Assembly: GCA_964006375.1 (NCBI GenBank)
Contig: OZ023267.1
Location: 36,777,766-36,841,765 of the forward strand
From: Tillus elongatus
Taxonomy: Eukaryota > Arthropoda > Insecta > Coleoptera > Cleridae
Length of the DNA stretch: 64,000 nt
Direction of reading: 5' to 3'
Shown here: positions 10,470 through 22,056 of the stretch, one piece after another
Numbering within the stretch: position 1 is the first letter of the stretch
Layout of the letters: each line of letters opens with the position of its first letter
Translations under genes and position numbers: made by a program
Notes under the pieces: model-generated
Databases searched by the model: none
What the model saw: only the letters and a program-made list of their open reading frames with translations
Told to the model about the DNA's origin: nothing

Positions 10470-11600
10470 TAGAAATGAAAAAAGAAGCCGAAAAGCGATG
10501 AAGAAGCTAGAAAAAGAGATGAGGAAATCAGAAAAAATGATGAAGAAGCCAGTAAAAGAGATTAAGAAGCTAAAGAAAAGCTGAGATAAAGAAGCTAAAA
10601 AAGAGATGAGAAAACGGGATGAGGAAGTATGAGAAAGAGATGGACAAGCGAAAGAAGAACTGAGAAAAAGAGTTGAAGAAGGAAAAGAAGAACTGAGAAA
10701 AATAGATGAAGAAGCGAAACAAAAGGGGACGAAGAGGCAAGAGAGGAAATGAGAAAAAGAGATGAAGAGACCAAGAAAATTCTGCAAGAACAAGCCGGCA
10801 GAATTGAAAATATTACTTCATGTGTAGACGAGCCAATTAAGCAGGTAAAAAACGATATCTTTCAACAAGTATAGAGCCGAATAAGAAGTGTCAGTGACGA
10901 TGTACACGAGAAGCTGGCGACTATGCGAGTACAAGCGGAAGTACAGCAAAAAATGCAATCACTAGAAAAGAAGTGTAATACACTGGTTAAAGGCAACCTC
11001 AGGGTCGAAGATAGCCCCGTCGTAAGAATTAAGGTTCCCACATTTGATGGCTCAGTTCCATGGGGGTATTTATCTACGCCAATTCGAAGCCACTCCTACA
11101 GCAAATGGTTTCGACGAGAGAGAGAGAGAGAGGAGCGACCGCGTTAATTGTAGCTCTCAGAGGAGATGCCCTAGATGTGCTCCAAGGTATTCCCAGTGAA
11201 TAACAAGACAGTTTCGACAGCATTAGATATTACCTAGAAATGAGATTTGGCGACCAGCATTCACAACAGCTATATCAAACTCAACTGAAAAGTCGCTGTC
11301 AGAAATCAGGCAAAAGTTTGCAAACATTCGAAGGGACATTGACAGGTTAACACGAGCAGCTTACCTCACAGCTCCGGTAGAATTTTTGAACTAGCTGTCG
11401 CTCCAAACATTCATTGACGGCATTAGAGATACCGATACCCAACAGGCGCTGAGGGTGGCGAGACACAAAAAGCTGAACGATGGTTTGGCACATTTGCTGA
11501 AATTTGAAGCTGCCAAGCAAGCCTCTAAAGGCAACGTGAGGGTCCGCAGTCTCCAATCCAAGAATAAAATAAAACAGATTCATCAAAGGTCATGCAGCTA
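10470..11600 (+). pseudogene. gag remnant of Ty3/gypsy element
   Basis: 10475-10800 is a purine-rich stretch coding repeated E/K/R heptads (EEARKRDEEIRKND-type, in shifting frames), a coiled coil as in N-terminal gag of several insect gypsy-like elements. Then RIKVPTFDGS (about 11028-11057) and GDALDVLQ-like (11165-11185), both usual in this gag type, then YLEMRFGDQHSQQLYQTQLK (11233-11290). Multiple frameshifts; a GAGAGAGAGAGAG run at 11117 marks one. No zinc knuckle was found. A minus-strand frame across the purine stretch is an antisense artefact. Confidence 0.7.
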
Positions 11601-11739
11601 CTAGAGAAAATAGCAGAACAAATAATACTTACGTCTCATGGGCACCCAATAAGAGCTCACTCTGCAAATAGCTTGGGTTGCTGTTTCTCAGGTTAGCGAT
11701 TCTGGCAGCGCTCTCGTCGTACATGGATACGAAAACGGT

Positions 11740-12029
11740 AATAAGACCCAGATGGTCGTCGACACTGGCGCACCTAGGACGCTATTCGCCGCGACATGGT
11801 ACCAATATGGCGAGTAAGAGAGCCAAACAGAGTAAAGGCAGCCAGTGGTGATCGGGTCCAGGCATTTCGCAAAACTGACGTCGAGCTGCAGATTGGGACA
11901 TGGAAGGCAAATCAGAGAGTCATAGTCGCCGTCATATCAAATCCGATTATAATTGGCTTGAACATACTTCAAGATCAGTGCGCCAAACTTGATCTTGGCA
12001 CTAACATCCCATCGGCGGTGAAGAAATAA
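11740..12029 (+). pseudogene. retroviral-type aspartic protease remnant
   Basis: MVVDTGAPRTLFAATWY (about 11752-11802) contains the catalytic DTGA and flanking hydrophobics of the retropepsin fold. After a frameshift the reading continues as VELQIGTWKANQRVIVA and IIIGLNILQDQCAKLDL, matching the second half (the IIGxDxL motif) of the same protease. Would process gag-pol if intact. One frameshift near 11796-11815 separates the halves. Confidence 0.75.
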
Positions 12030-12449
12030 TAATGTCGCCTGGCAGTAACCTGGTAATACGAAAAATCACCATAGAGGAAAATAGCAACGTCTGCTGTGAA
12101 AGTGTCATTCCAGTGAAGAGAGCTGTGGGTGGAAGAGACTACCCAGTTACCCAGCCACAAGCAAGTATAAAAGAAATTATAGGAGAAATACAAGACGAAG
12201 GGTGTAAAGACCATGTAAATGTAAAGCCAATCCTGAAAAAGGTCAGTGAATCCATTTGTTGGAGTAGAGCTGATGTCGACAGGAAGAATAGTGCCTGTAG
12301 AAATATTTGTGCAAGTAGAAACACCAGAACAAGAGCAATTGAACCGAAGAACCAGTGCAACGTAAGAACTTCGCTTGAAGAGAGCTCAGACATATTGACG
12401 AGAAGGAAAGCCATCCATTCTGCTGTCAGAATGCATATACAAGTCTAAA

Positions 12450-12715
12450 GCGGCCACATGAAGACCCGTTATGAGGTGCGAGCTATTCCGGCTGATTTTA
12501 AAGAAGAAGATCGCGTCTGGCTCTACGTACGACGCAAGTGACGGTCACCGAAAGTACGGAAATTTTGGAAAGATCCGTATAAGGTGGTCAAAAGGATCAA
12601 TGACGTTGTCTCTCTCATTCAGAGGAGCCCGAAAAGCAAGATGAAGGTGGTCCATATGCGTAGGCTTACTCCATACCAAGAAATGTCAGAATTCAACCAA
12701 AACGATCGAATGTAA
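12450..12715 (+). pseudogene. integrase C-terminal domain remnant
   Basis: Reads TRYEVRAIPADFKEEDRVWLY, then after one stop RSPKVRKFWKDPYKVVKRIN, then RSPKSKMKVVHMRRLTPY. This is the GPY/F module of Ty3/gypsy integrase (W-x-x-P-Y-K-V-x-x-x-I-N, ending in V-H-x-x-R-L-x-P-Y). It lies directly upstream of the polypurine tract, the correct place for the end of pol. The segment 12032-12448 before it is open but not recognisable and joins protease to integrase, bridging the pol deletion. Confidence 0.8.
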
Positions 12716-12726
12716 GAGGGGGGCAG
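12714..12726 (+). promoter_or_regulatory. polypurine tract
   Basis: AAGAGGGGGGCAG immediately before the 3' LTR, the priming site for plus-strand synthesis. Confidence 0.8.
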
Positions 12727-13099
12727 TGTCACACCCGTCTTATGAGAATTAATTTCTTGTGCTCTGCTACTTCTATGGTCACCGACATCTTGTAAAAGTG
12801 CGTTGGTAACAGCAAACACTCTGGAATTATATTTCTAGAACGAACCATAAGTGACAGGAACGATGTAGAAATGTCTATATTCTCTATGGGCGGTATAAAT
12901 AGACGATCCGCACATAGAGTAGAGTCAGTATTAAGTGTAATGTGAATTAATAGAGGCAAGAATAAACTATAGACATTTAGTAATAGAGAGAAATATTTTA
13001 GTTGATGGCGGTGTTGGAAAATAAATGGTTATAATAAATAGTAGTTTGAAAAGTTGTGTTTTGTTAGTCAACAAATCCAGAACCCGGAAGAACGTAACA
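12727..13099 (+). repeat. 3' LTR
   Basis: 373 bp, TGTCACACCC...AACGTAACA. Partner of 9864-10244. Confidence 0.9.
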
Positions 13100-13329
13100 A
13101 TATCTAGAATTTTCAAAGAAACCCTAAAATGCAATAACATACAGGGTGTTCTATTTAAAAAAGGTGACGTTGACGTGATATTTCATTTATGCAACAACCT
13201 GTATATACTAGTATTAGCTAAAAAATGCAGGATTAAAAATAAATAAGGAACGCGTGCCAGCGTGTTACTTTTAAATTCACGTGTATACAGTTATTCCTAT
13301 TATTTAAAACTTTATCACCAGCCTATATA
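13100..13329. other. spacer with mariner-type TIR-like stretch
   Basis: ACAGGGTGTTCTATTTAAAA at 13141 looks like the end of another TIR element; no partner was found. Confidence 0.35.
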
Positions 13330-16129
13330 CAGTGTGTACCAAACTGGATGGGAATGTATTGCTATCTCCGTTATTATTAGAGATGGGGAGACGATTAAAT
13401 TAGCAATGTTTGGTAGAATTTCATGCTCGTTCCAAATATGACTTGTATTTTGCCTTGCCTCTTTTCGTTTTCGAGTTATTTAAAAAAAAAAAAATTTGTT
13501 ATTTTCTTTTCTCTTCAATATCTAAGTAGGCGTTGACCTGATATGTCTAAGACTTGCACATTATCAGGACACTTTTTACAGAGTAATCTTTTTGTGCTAT
13601 TCTCGACTTTGGATTGTCATTTGTTTTTGAGCTACATGTATCAACGTTTGTTTTCATTAGGGCAGCCATATTGGATTTTTCGCTCATGTGATAGCCGGTG
13701 AAAAGAGCATTCAAACGATGTACAATATGCTTAAGAAATCTTGTAATTGCACTAACAATTTTGAGAAAAACCGCTTTGAGGATAGTAGGCTATGAAATCC
13801 AATACCAGAAACCTAATGACAAAGAAAAGTGTTCAAAAATCAGTAGGCCATGGAGTCTAACAATAGACTTCTAATTTTAACATAATTTTCTGTAATGATT
13901 CGCAATAAAAAAAATAGGAACTTTGACCACACCAATGAACTAGCCCATTATTACAAATGATATTTTACATTACAACATTATCCTAAAAAAATGTTATAAT
14001 TTAATTAAATAGGTAAACCCAGTAAATAACTAAATTTACTAACAGAACTCAATAAAAAGCAGACTAATGATTTACTAAGACGCCTTTGAAAATTGTTTGA
14101 TTTTTAAACGTAAGTCAACTGAAAAACAACAGAATAAATGTTGCTATGGATATAACACTATCGCAACAATTAAGAATACTGTCACTCTTAAGTATCTGAA
14201 CAATTTGAGGTGTATTTTATACGTTGCTTAAAATTTTGTACTAAATACTTTGTTTCCTGTTTATTTTAAATATTATTCAACAATATGTTCAGTAATGAAG
14301 AATATTTTGACATGTTGAAATGTTATATTTGTTCTAACCGAAATACTGAGGCAGCTGCAAATTCATATCAAAACAACTACCCAGGAAGACGACAACAAAA
14401 CACCAAAATATTTCGCAGGATAGTGGCCAATCTATTGAACGACGGTAGCTTCCACGCAAAGAAACTACCAATGCCTAGAAATGAAGAAAGAAATAATGCC
14501 ATCTTACAGGTTTCAAACGAAAACCCTCCGCAATCTCTTCGGTTTTATGGTGAACAAATTGACGTTCCAAAAAGTACGGTACACAGTGTATTAAAACAAA
14601 GTCATTACCATCCATACAAACCTACAATCGTACAAGACTTAAATGTCGACGATTACCCTAAGCGACTGCAGATGGTATCAAGGACAATGTCAGCAAGATG
14701 AACATTTTCATTTGAAAATAATGTGGACTGATAAATCCAGATTTACAAATTGTGGTGTGTATGATCGCCATAATAGACATTATTGGGCAAATGAAAATCC
14801 CGATCTAAAGGAAGAAAGACGATTGCAAGACAGAATTGGTATTAATGTTTGATGCGGCTTATTAGGTAAAAAACTGTTATTTTTATTTGTAGATTAGACG
14901 GTTAATTTTTAAAAATTTCAGGTAACTTCATTGTTGGTTCGTTCTTTTTTGAAAATAATTTAACTGGGGAAAGGTATTTTAATCTATTGAGCAATGATAT
15001 CTTACTAACAATTACAAGAGTTCATGATGATTTAGACGAGATTTGGTACCAACAAGACGGTTGTCCAGCTCACAATGCTAGGATCGTCAAAAAAAAAAAT
15101 TGTACCAAAATTTGAATAATCGTGTCATTTGTAACAAAGGGTCGATTGATTGGTGTGCTCGAAGTCCTGATATAACACCCATGGATTTTTGTTTTTGGGG
15201 TACTCTGAAGAATAATGTATATAAATTCAATCCACCACAAAATATCAATGAATTACGAAACAGAATCACGGAAGCTATTAATCATACTAACCAAAACACA
15301 CTCACCAGAGTTTGCAGGCATGTTTCAAAAAGGTGTATAAAGTGCATTGAACAAAACGGTGGCCGTAGTGAACAATTTTCTATATAGTGTTATTTTAAGT
15401 TTCTATTTTATTATTTGTTTCGTTTCGTTTCTAATTGTGTTGTTTTGTGGAGTTTAAGCTTATATTTGTTATTGCCGGGGTTCGTTATTAAACTGTTTCA
15501 CATAATATTACCTAATGAAGTATTGTAAATTAAATCACAATATTTTTTTATCGTCAATCATTACAGAAATCTATGTTTAAAGTAGAAGCCTATTGTTAGG
15601 CTCCATGGCCTACTGCTTTTGGAACACTTTTTTGTCATTTCTTTTCCTTTAATAATTTTAAAATTTAATAGCCTACTATCCTCAAAACGATTTTTCTCAA
15701 AATTGTCAGTGCAATTACAAGATTTTTCAAGCATGTTGTACATAATTGGAAAGCTCTTTTCACAGGCTATCACATGAGTAAAAAATCCAATATGGCTGCC
15801 ATAATAACAACAAACGTTGATATCTGTAGCTCAAAAACAAATGACAATTCAAAGCTGAGAATAGCACAAAAAGATTACTCTGTAAAAAGTGTCCTGATAA
15901 TGTACAAGTCTTAGACATGTCAGGTCAACGCCTACTTAGATATTGAAGGAAAAATAAATCGACAAATTTTGTTTTTTTTTCAAAATAACTCGAAACCGAA
16001 AAAAGGCAAGGCAAAATACAAGTCATATTTGGAACGAGCATGAAATTCTACAAAAAATTGCTAATTTAACCGTCTCCCTATCTCTAATAATAACGGAGAT
16101 TGCAATACATTCCCATCCAGTTTGGGACA

Positions 16130-16133
<4 letters not shown>
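13330..16133 (+). mobile_element. mariner-like (IS630-Tc1) transposon with about 580-bp TIRs
   Basis: Ends CAGTGTGTACCAAACTGGAT (left) and the complement of AGTGTGTCCCAAACTGGAT (right). Left TIR about 13330-13905, right TIR about 15550-16133, similar along their length (shared blocks: TCTCCGTTATTATTAGAGAT, TTTCATGCTCGTTCC, TAAGTAGGCGTTGACCTGA). Left flank TATA, right flank a (TA)n array, consistent with TA targets. Between the TIRs lies a transposase gene with an intron. Related copies: 30218-31833 (internal deletion), and the TIR piece copied at 36953-37341. Confidence 0.9.
14285..15387 (+). pseudogene. DUF4817-type transposase with intron, inactivated
   Basis: DDE/D transposase. Start ATG at 14285 (MFSNEEYFDMLKCYI), the standard start of the DUF4817 HTH domain; then RRIVANLLNDGSF, PKSTVHSVLKQ (second HTH), HPYKP, and after a frameshift near 14670 IMWTDKSRF (first catalytic D) and NRHYWANENP. 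A TGA replaces Trp in V*CGLLG near 14851. A probable 56-bp intron (GTAAAA 14866 to TTTCAG 14921) joins CGLLG to NFIVGSFFFEN. Exon 2 has WYQQDGCPAHNARIV (second D), a frameshift near 15090, then WCARSPDITPMDFCFWGTLK (third D) and stop at 15387. At least three lesions. It encodes the protein that would cut the surrounding TIRs. Confidence 0.85.

Positions 16134-16222
<89 letters not shown>
16134..16222. repeat. (TA)n array abutting a TIR
   Basis: About 44 TA units starting at the exact outer end of the right TIR. Confidence 0.97.
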
Positions 16223-16225
<3 letters not shown>

Positions 16226-17639
16226 GATCAGTTATTTTTAAATGTACATCTATCAAGAGATAATGTCAAGGTGGAGAATAAAGTTTTAGTTGGCTTAATG
16301 ACAGCATATGGTGTACACCCCAAATCCTAATACATGACAATTTTATTTAAAGAATCTCTTGTAGAGCGTGACTGGTTTTCACCTGATACATTGTGAATAT
16401 TTGATAACCACTTTAAATATCCTTCAGGTTTAACAGTATTACCCTTCAAATACCGACCCAACAACTATGTTGTACAGCCTTTCGGTCTTTGTAGAGTAGA
16501 CCTAATATACCTACAGTAGCATTCCCACTTATTTATCCCATAAATAACCCACATTCGTGTAAAATTCAAACGTTCATCTCGCCTATAGCTGGTAGCTAAC
16601 GATTCGCATCAGGAATGGGATGAAGGCGGACAGCAATGTACGTTCCAGCGTGCATCTATCGCTCATCCCACTTCTGAAGTGTGTACGAAAATTAATTTTC
16701 AAGGTGAATTATTTCACACAATCACAAACACACCGTTTACGTTTATGTTGGTTTCCAGGTCTCTACCTCTACATTATTGTGGTAAAAACATTCAGGGGTG
16801 ATCACATCAGGCTTTATGTGTACGCATCACTTGGCTGGGGTGAGTATTTAAAGATTGGGGGGCACCTCTTTGTCTCTTACGTGGAGCGAGCGAAGCTCGT
16901 GAAACGCCACTAGACGAGTACACAATATGCTATTTTGTGTTTGACGTATCTGGCGCGGAACCTCCATTCAACCATTACTAGATGTGTCGACTGTTGACGA
17001 TGAACTCTTGTATATTAAATGGTTAAATTCTATATTTATGGTAATGTTAGCGTTTAATATATGTAGAATACAGTATGAAATAGCAAATGTCAAAATTGAA
17101 TACATTCAGTATCTCATTTATTGTGCATATTTAAAAAATCCAGAAACACGTCAATTTTAGATTAAAAAATAGCATCCTGCAACGTGAAAACTTCACCCTC
17201 ACATTCGGCCCACTTCAAGTGATAGTTGGAATCCCTAAATTTTTAAATAGGAAGTAGGGGCCAGCTTGTTTGAAACATCTCTTTTTTCTCAAGTTAAAAA
17301 TGCTTATGTTTTGAAACAGTAAAGAAAAAGAAATTCGTCAGATTGACTAACTTCGCAAGACACATTAAAAAATAATAACTAATCGCGTTCTCTTAATAAT
17401 GAGAAAAAACACATTAATTTTAATGTGGATCTTCAAAATTCATGCCTTGAAAGTCTTGGCACCATCCTAATCGGATATAATGCGTTCTACCTAATCGCAA
17501 TCGTTATTCTTATTCTTGAGTCAGTTAAATGGCGTGATTTAGTTTTGTATACCATACTTTTCACATCTCCCTATAATAAGAAGTCTAATAGCGTGAGTTA
17601 ATCGGGCGATCGTGCTTGCCATTCTAATGATCCACGCCT
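16223..17639. other. No recognised gene
   Basis: 1.4 kb without a recognisable protein motif. A somewhat GC-richer stretch at 16500-16930 holds a 97-residue open frame (16620-16913, +) with a hydrophobic segment (LYLYIIVV); I do not recognise it. GAGCGAGCGAAGCTCG near 16883 is a short palindrome. Confidence 0.4.
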
Positions 17640-18420
17640 TCCTACCCACCGATTTGGAAACATTCAGTCGAGGTACTGCATCACATTTATTTGGTGCTCC
17701 ATCCTGCTGGTGCCACATTCACTGAAACTTGTGGGTTCGCTTGATTAGGATTGCCAAAGTTGGCACGACATTATTTTAGAGCAGTGCCAAATAATTATCT
17801 CCATTCAAATTGCTATCAATAAAAAAGGGATCAATGACATGGTTTAAAACTATTCCTGCCAAAACGTTACCCTTTTCAGGGTATTGCGTATGTTCTTCTC
17901 CCATCCAGTGTAGATTTTTTTTAGACCGGCAGCAACAATTTTGCCATGAAGCGCAAAACTGCCCTTATCAGAAAACAAAACATGCTCTGGTTTGATGACA
18001 TTGCTATCTAAAATTTCCATCGTTTGTTTACAAAGAGACGTCCTTCAATCAAAATCGTCTTCCACGACCTCCTGATTTTTATCAATTTAGAGTGATGCAC
18101 TTTCTTTTCTTTTACTATTCGCATAATTGATGAATGGTTAACATCCAATGTTGTGGCTGCCTGTCGACTCAAAGTATGTAGGTTTTTCTCAAACTCAAGC
18201 ATTACATCCAATTTGGTATTATTACTCAGTGCATTAGAAGGCTTTGTTTTGTATCTACCCTACATATCCAAGCTCGCGAAATTTCTTTTCAATTTTACTA
18301 ATTGTCCCTTGGACTATAGACGACAAATCGGAACATTTTTCTCGAAATAGACGAACAACTTCGATCTGTCATTGTGTTTTATCTCCGTAACCAATGTTAT
18401 TTTATGTATTTCTGTTTAGT
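17640..18420 (-). pseudogene. mariner-like transposase, heavily decayed
   Basis: Minus-strand pieces in the order of a DUF4817-like transposase: KLFVYFEKNVPICRL (18310-18360), GRYKTKPSNALSNNTKLDVM (about 18205-18265), then 18008-18211 with LHTLSRQAATTLDVNHSSIM (HTH) and IVKEKK, then IYTGWEKNIRNTLKR-like near 17880-17930, and a degenerate DGAP box (CAGGATGGAGCACC, 17695-17708). Frames change several times and the third catalytic D was not found. TIRs not identified. Confidence 0.7.
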
Positions 18421-19199
18421 AAACCATGTTTCTGAATCGCAGTTAAAAACTGACAACTACTGTCATGCGGTTTCAATCACACAGCAAGTTGCTCAGGCGT
18501 TTTAAACAAAACTAACATTGCGAAGAAGGTTGATAACTTTTTATGTCTTTAAATTGATACCGTCCCACAAAAGACACTGACATTGTTTTTGCTCATATAT
18601 AGTACATAAAATTTTAGTTTACAATCAGTACGTTAGCAGAAAGCCCACAGTAAAACAACAGTAATGTGCACTGGATACGCTTAGAGTCAGTTTTTATGAC
18701 AAAATCTAATTGCCTGGTGCTCAGAAAGAGGACCAATATCGGAAGACTTATTGATATGATATAATTAAAGCCCTCATTGTGGAATTTATTTACCTTATTC
18801 GTAGATTAATTGACCTTTTGGTAGACCTAGTAATTTAATATAAATTCGCTCTTAGAACCATCTCCAATTATTAATCAAAGGAACTTACCCATGTTGTTCA
18901 AACGGGGACGATAGCTAGTAAAAATACTGTTTGGTTTTACTTTACCAGAAAGAAGCAGTTTGCTAGTTAGTGAGTCCGACAATTTTTTTATTAGAAAGGC
19001 AATATGTATTCCAGTCGACCAATTATCGTTACAAGTAAGTCGTTAAACGGTGAACGCCAATTGTCATTGCTGTTCCAAAGGCAAGCTCTAGGTAGATTTT
19101 AGACGCTGCAGGTCTAGAGTAATATTACGTCTTAATTTTCTATTTATGTAGACACCACATCACAAAGACCTTAAACTTGTTTGGAAAATAAATCCATGC
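18421..19199. other. No recognisable gene
   Basis: AT-rich, no motif or repeat partner seen. Confidence 0.45.
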
Positions 19200-20191
19200 C
19201 AGTGGCGGCTGGTGACTTTGGAAGTGGGTGAAGCAGAATCCGCGCGGCACCAAAGGGGGGTCCAGCGAGACGAAGACCCCCCCCCCCCTGCGCCGCAGAC
19301 GTTTTTTCAAGGTCACGCATTCTCTTGGCATTTTAGTATTTAAATGAAAAATCCATCTCTACAAAAATATAGAATAGGAATAATTTTCGGAATAATGACC
19401 AGGAATATTCGATGAGAGGACACTGTTCAGGCACGTATATTGTAATATAATACGTATTACCTATGAAAATCTGTTTATGTATGGACGGGCTACAAGCATA
19501 TATTTTTTCAAATTCAAGGCCCTTCTCTTTTTTTATAACTTGAAATTTTATATCTAATATTTGATTATGTTGAAATTATTATTTTATAGGTAATAATAAA
19601 CAAATCAATACCACTTAGCAAAAAGAAACATGAAAAATCCAGCTTTTCAAAGTCCGTAAATGTCACACATACCAGATTATTTAACGGCACCATAGGAAAA
19701 ATAAGAATACGCCTCTGACGATTCGACTCAAACCAAACAAACGACGGAAACTAAGCTTTGAAGCAGGCTAAGAATTCTGCATCACTTTTGTGGCACTAAT
19801 AAACACCAGCCTACCAGTGCGCGTGCCGTTGCCGTAGCAACCGTCTCATGCAAGCATCCCTAAGCAGACGCAGCATCTGTATACGAACGAATCTGGCTCA
19901 ATCAGTCCGCAGTTGCTTTACGCTCTACATTAGTTTGTGTCCCGCAATACGTAAGCGCTGCCCATTGAACAGGGGCGGGCTTCTTAATTATATCGTACTA
20001 TAAATTACTAGAAAAATACATGATCAACTGCGGCGCGACGTAACAAGACATTTTTATGTGATTTTACCAAATTAATTTGAGAGAATGAAAAAAATTAAAA
20101 TTATGGTGGATTTTGAATAAAAAAGTTTAACTTAACCGAAAAATATAGGTGAAGCAGCGCTTCACTTGCGTCATCTGACGAGCCGCCACTT
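19200..20191. mobile_element. non-autonomous hAT-type element
   Basis: Ends CAGTGGCGGCT (left) and AGCCGCCACT(T) (right), a common hAT TIR sequence. Flanked by 8-bp direct repeats ATCCATGC (19192-19199) and ATTCATGC (20192-20199), 7 of 8 identical; 8-bp target duplications are diagnostic of hAT. 992 bp, no transposase. The inner part (about 19790-19990) is GC- and CpG-richer than its surroundings, and C/G runs occur at 19250-19290. Mobilised in trans if at all. Confidence 0.85.
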
Positions 20192-20807
20192 ATTCATGCT
20201 ATAAGTTTTGTACTACGTATGAGATGGATTCACTATTTTACTTAACGAACTTCCTTAAGCACTGTCTCTATTTTAAAATAAAAAGTACTGGAACCATATT
20301 ATCGATTTTATTTAATTTGGAATGTAACGTAAACGATACACGTTTTCTTCGGTCCTTGACTCCACGGATCGCCTACTTTTAAGGTTATCTCAAATAGATC
20401 TCCTATCCCCTTTGAGCTGTTTTGACCAAGACTATATTTGTAGATGGACGATTTAATCAAATACATCAGTTAAACGTTCTTGTATAATTTTTGGTTAATG
20501 TTTTTTTTTTGCCAAAAGCTTTATCACTTTTCTTTTCTCTAGTTTCTTATTTTCGCACCTTTCTCGCCAATCATCTCATTGACTTTTAGGAACAAAGATG
20601 CATTTAACCCCGCAACGTCATCTCCTTGTTTTAAAACAAATCTGATCCCATGATGCCATTGGCTTACTACAAAAATATTTATCTGGCTGCAAAGAAGTCT
20701 CGTGAACTTGTCTTGGATTATTTTCGATACATATACTGCAATTTTATTTATCTATGTTTACGAACATTTTTATATGTGGTGGACGGACAAAACCCACGCT
20801 TATGTGA
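20192..20807. other. No recognisable gene
   Basis: AT-rich. Open frame at 20650 runs into the LINE without a motif before 20808. Confidence 0.45.
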
Positions 20808-22056
20808 AACACAGTCTAATCCACGACAGGCAGTATGGATTCCGTCAGCGCAGATCAACTGCCGACCTCATTTCCTTTGTCACCCATTCTTGGAGCAAGT
20901 CTATGGAACTACACGGTGAATCCCCGATTGTCGCTCTAGACATATCCAAAGCATTCGACCAGGTCTGGCACGCAGCGCTGCTTAATAAACTGGCGACCTA
21001 TCGCCTACCACCAAAACTCTGTACCTGGACAGCAAATTTCCTCTCCAACCGGAGCATTTCTGTTGTCGTGGATGGTCATTCCTCTATTAAAAATCCAATT
21101 AATGCAGGAGTCCCTCAAGGTTCAGCTTTAGCTCCTACTTTGTTTCTTTTCCACATCAATGACCTCCTCTCTAGCACATCCAACCCAATTCACAGTTACG
21201 CGGACGACTGCACCCTCCACTCAAAAATACTACATTCTAAGCCTGTCTCTTTAGCCCAATTAAATGAGGATCGCAGAATCATGGCGGGTTCCGTCTCTGT
21301 GTATCTCCAAAAAATATTTGACTGGGGAAGTAGAAATCTTCTATCATAAGAGATACACCAGCCCTAGACCCATCACAATGAACAACCAAGTTATTTAAAG
21401 TAATGAGTCATTTTCACTTGTTGGCATTTCTGTGAAACGAAATCTCAATTGGCATCAACATGTCACATCAATTGCAGAAGCGGCTGCTAAGAAATTAGGT
21501 TTTCTCTACCGGGCTCGTAAATACTCTTCACCAGCTAATTTCTATACCTTATATACTTCACAAATAAGGCCAAACCTTGAATACTGCTCCCACATCTGGG
21601 GTGCCGTTGCCGTTTCTACGCTCGCTATCATGGACTCCATTCAGAAGAGAGATATACGTCTCATCGGTGACCCTAGCCTCACCCAAAGGCTGCCATCGCT
21701 TGCCTACCGACGTGCCGTTGGTGACCTCTCTCTCTCTCTCTTTTACAGATATCTGCACGGGCACTGTTCGGAGGAGCTTTCTTCCATAGTTCCTCCACCT
21801 GCTGACCCCAACAGATCTACCAAGGGAACAGAGCGAATGTACCCTTTTACTGTCCAGGTCACCATACATAGAACATCTTATGTCCGCTCTTTTGTCCCGA
21901 GGACTTCCAAGTTGTGGCACATGTTTTTCCTTCTCCTCCGAATCTCAAAAACTTCAAGTCCAGAATTAACAAGTTGCTTCTTTCCTCCTTGTCGGCACCC
22001 ACGGTACGACAGTATTTAGGCTGTGAGCCCTCGTGGTGTGTTGTTGAAATAAAAAA
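20808..22056 (+). pseudogene. jockey-superfamily LINE RT, 5'-truncated copy
   Basis: Reverse transcriptase from HSLIHDRQYGFRQRRSTADL through VALDISKAFDQVWH (block A, first catalytic D), NAGVPQGSALAPTLFLFHIN (block B), SYADDCTLHS (YADD), then the C-terminal arm (NLNWHQHVTSIAEAAAKKLG, RPNLEYCSHIWG, FFPPCRHPRYDSI) to a 3' end GAGCCCTCGTGGTGTG plus an A-rich tail at 22050. Relative to the copy at 34413-36740, about 40 bp are deleted near 21347, causing a frameshift and stop. The 5' truncation at the RT start is typical of incomplete reverse transcription. Endonuclease and ORF1 are absent. Confidence 0.9.

Larger units (their letters stand above)
9864..13099 (+). mobile_element. Ty3/gypsy LTR retrotransposon, internally deleted
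   Basis: A complete pair of LTRs flanks a decayed gag-pol interior of about 2.5 kb. The target duplication is probably ATAT (ending at 9863, and 13100-13103). Visible in order: primer binding site, coiled-coil gag N-terminus, gag core, aspartic protease with DTGA, and the GPY/F-type C-terminus of integrase next to a polypurine tract. Reverse transcriptase, RNase H and the integrase catalytic core are missing, so at least 2 kb of pol was lost. The domain order and the integrase C-terminus support Ty3/gypsy over copia. Frameshifts and stops are frequent. Confidence 0.9.

Noticed and set aside
10467..10793. 108-codon Ser/Phe-rich frame on the minus strand
   Set aside because: Antisense of the purine-rich gag coiled-coil region.
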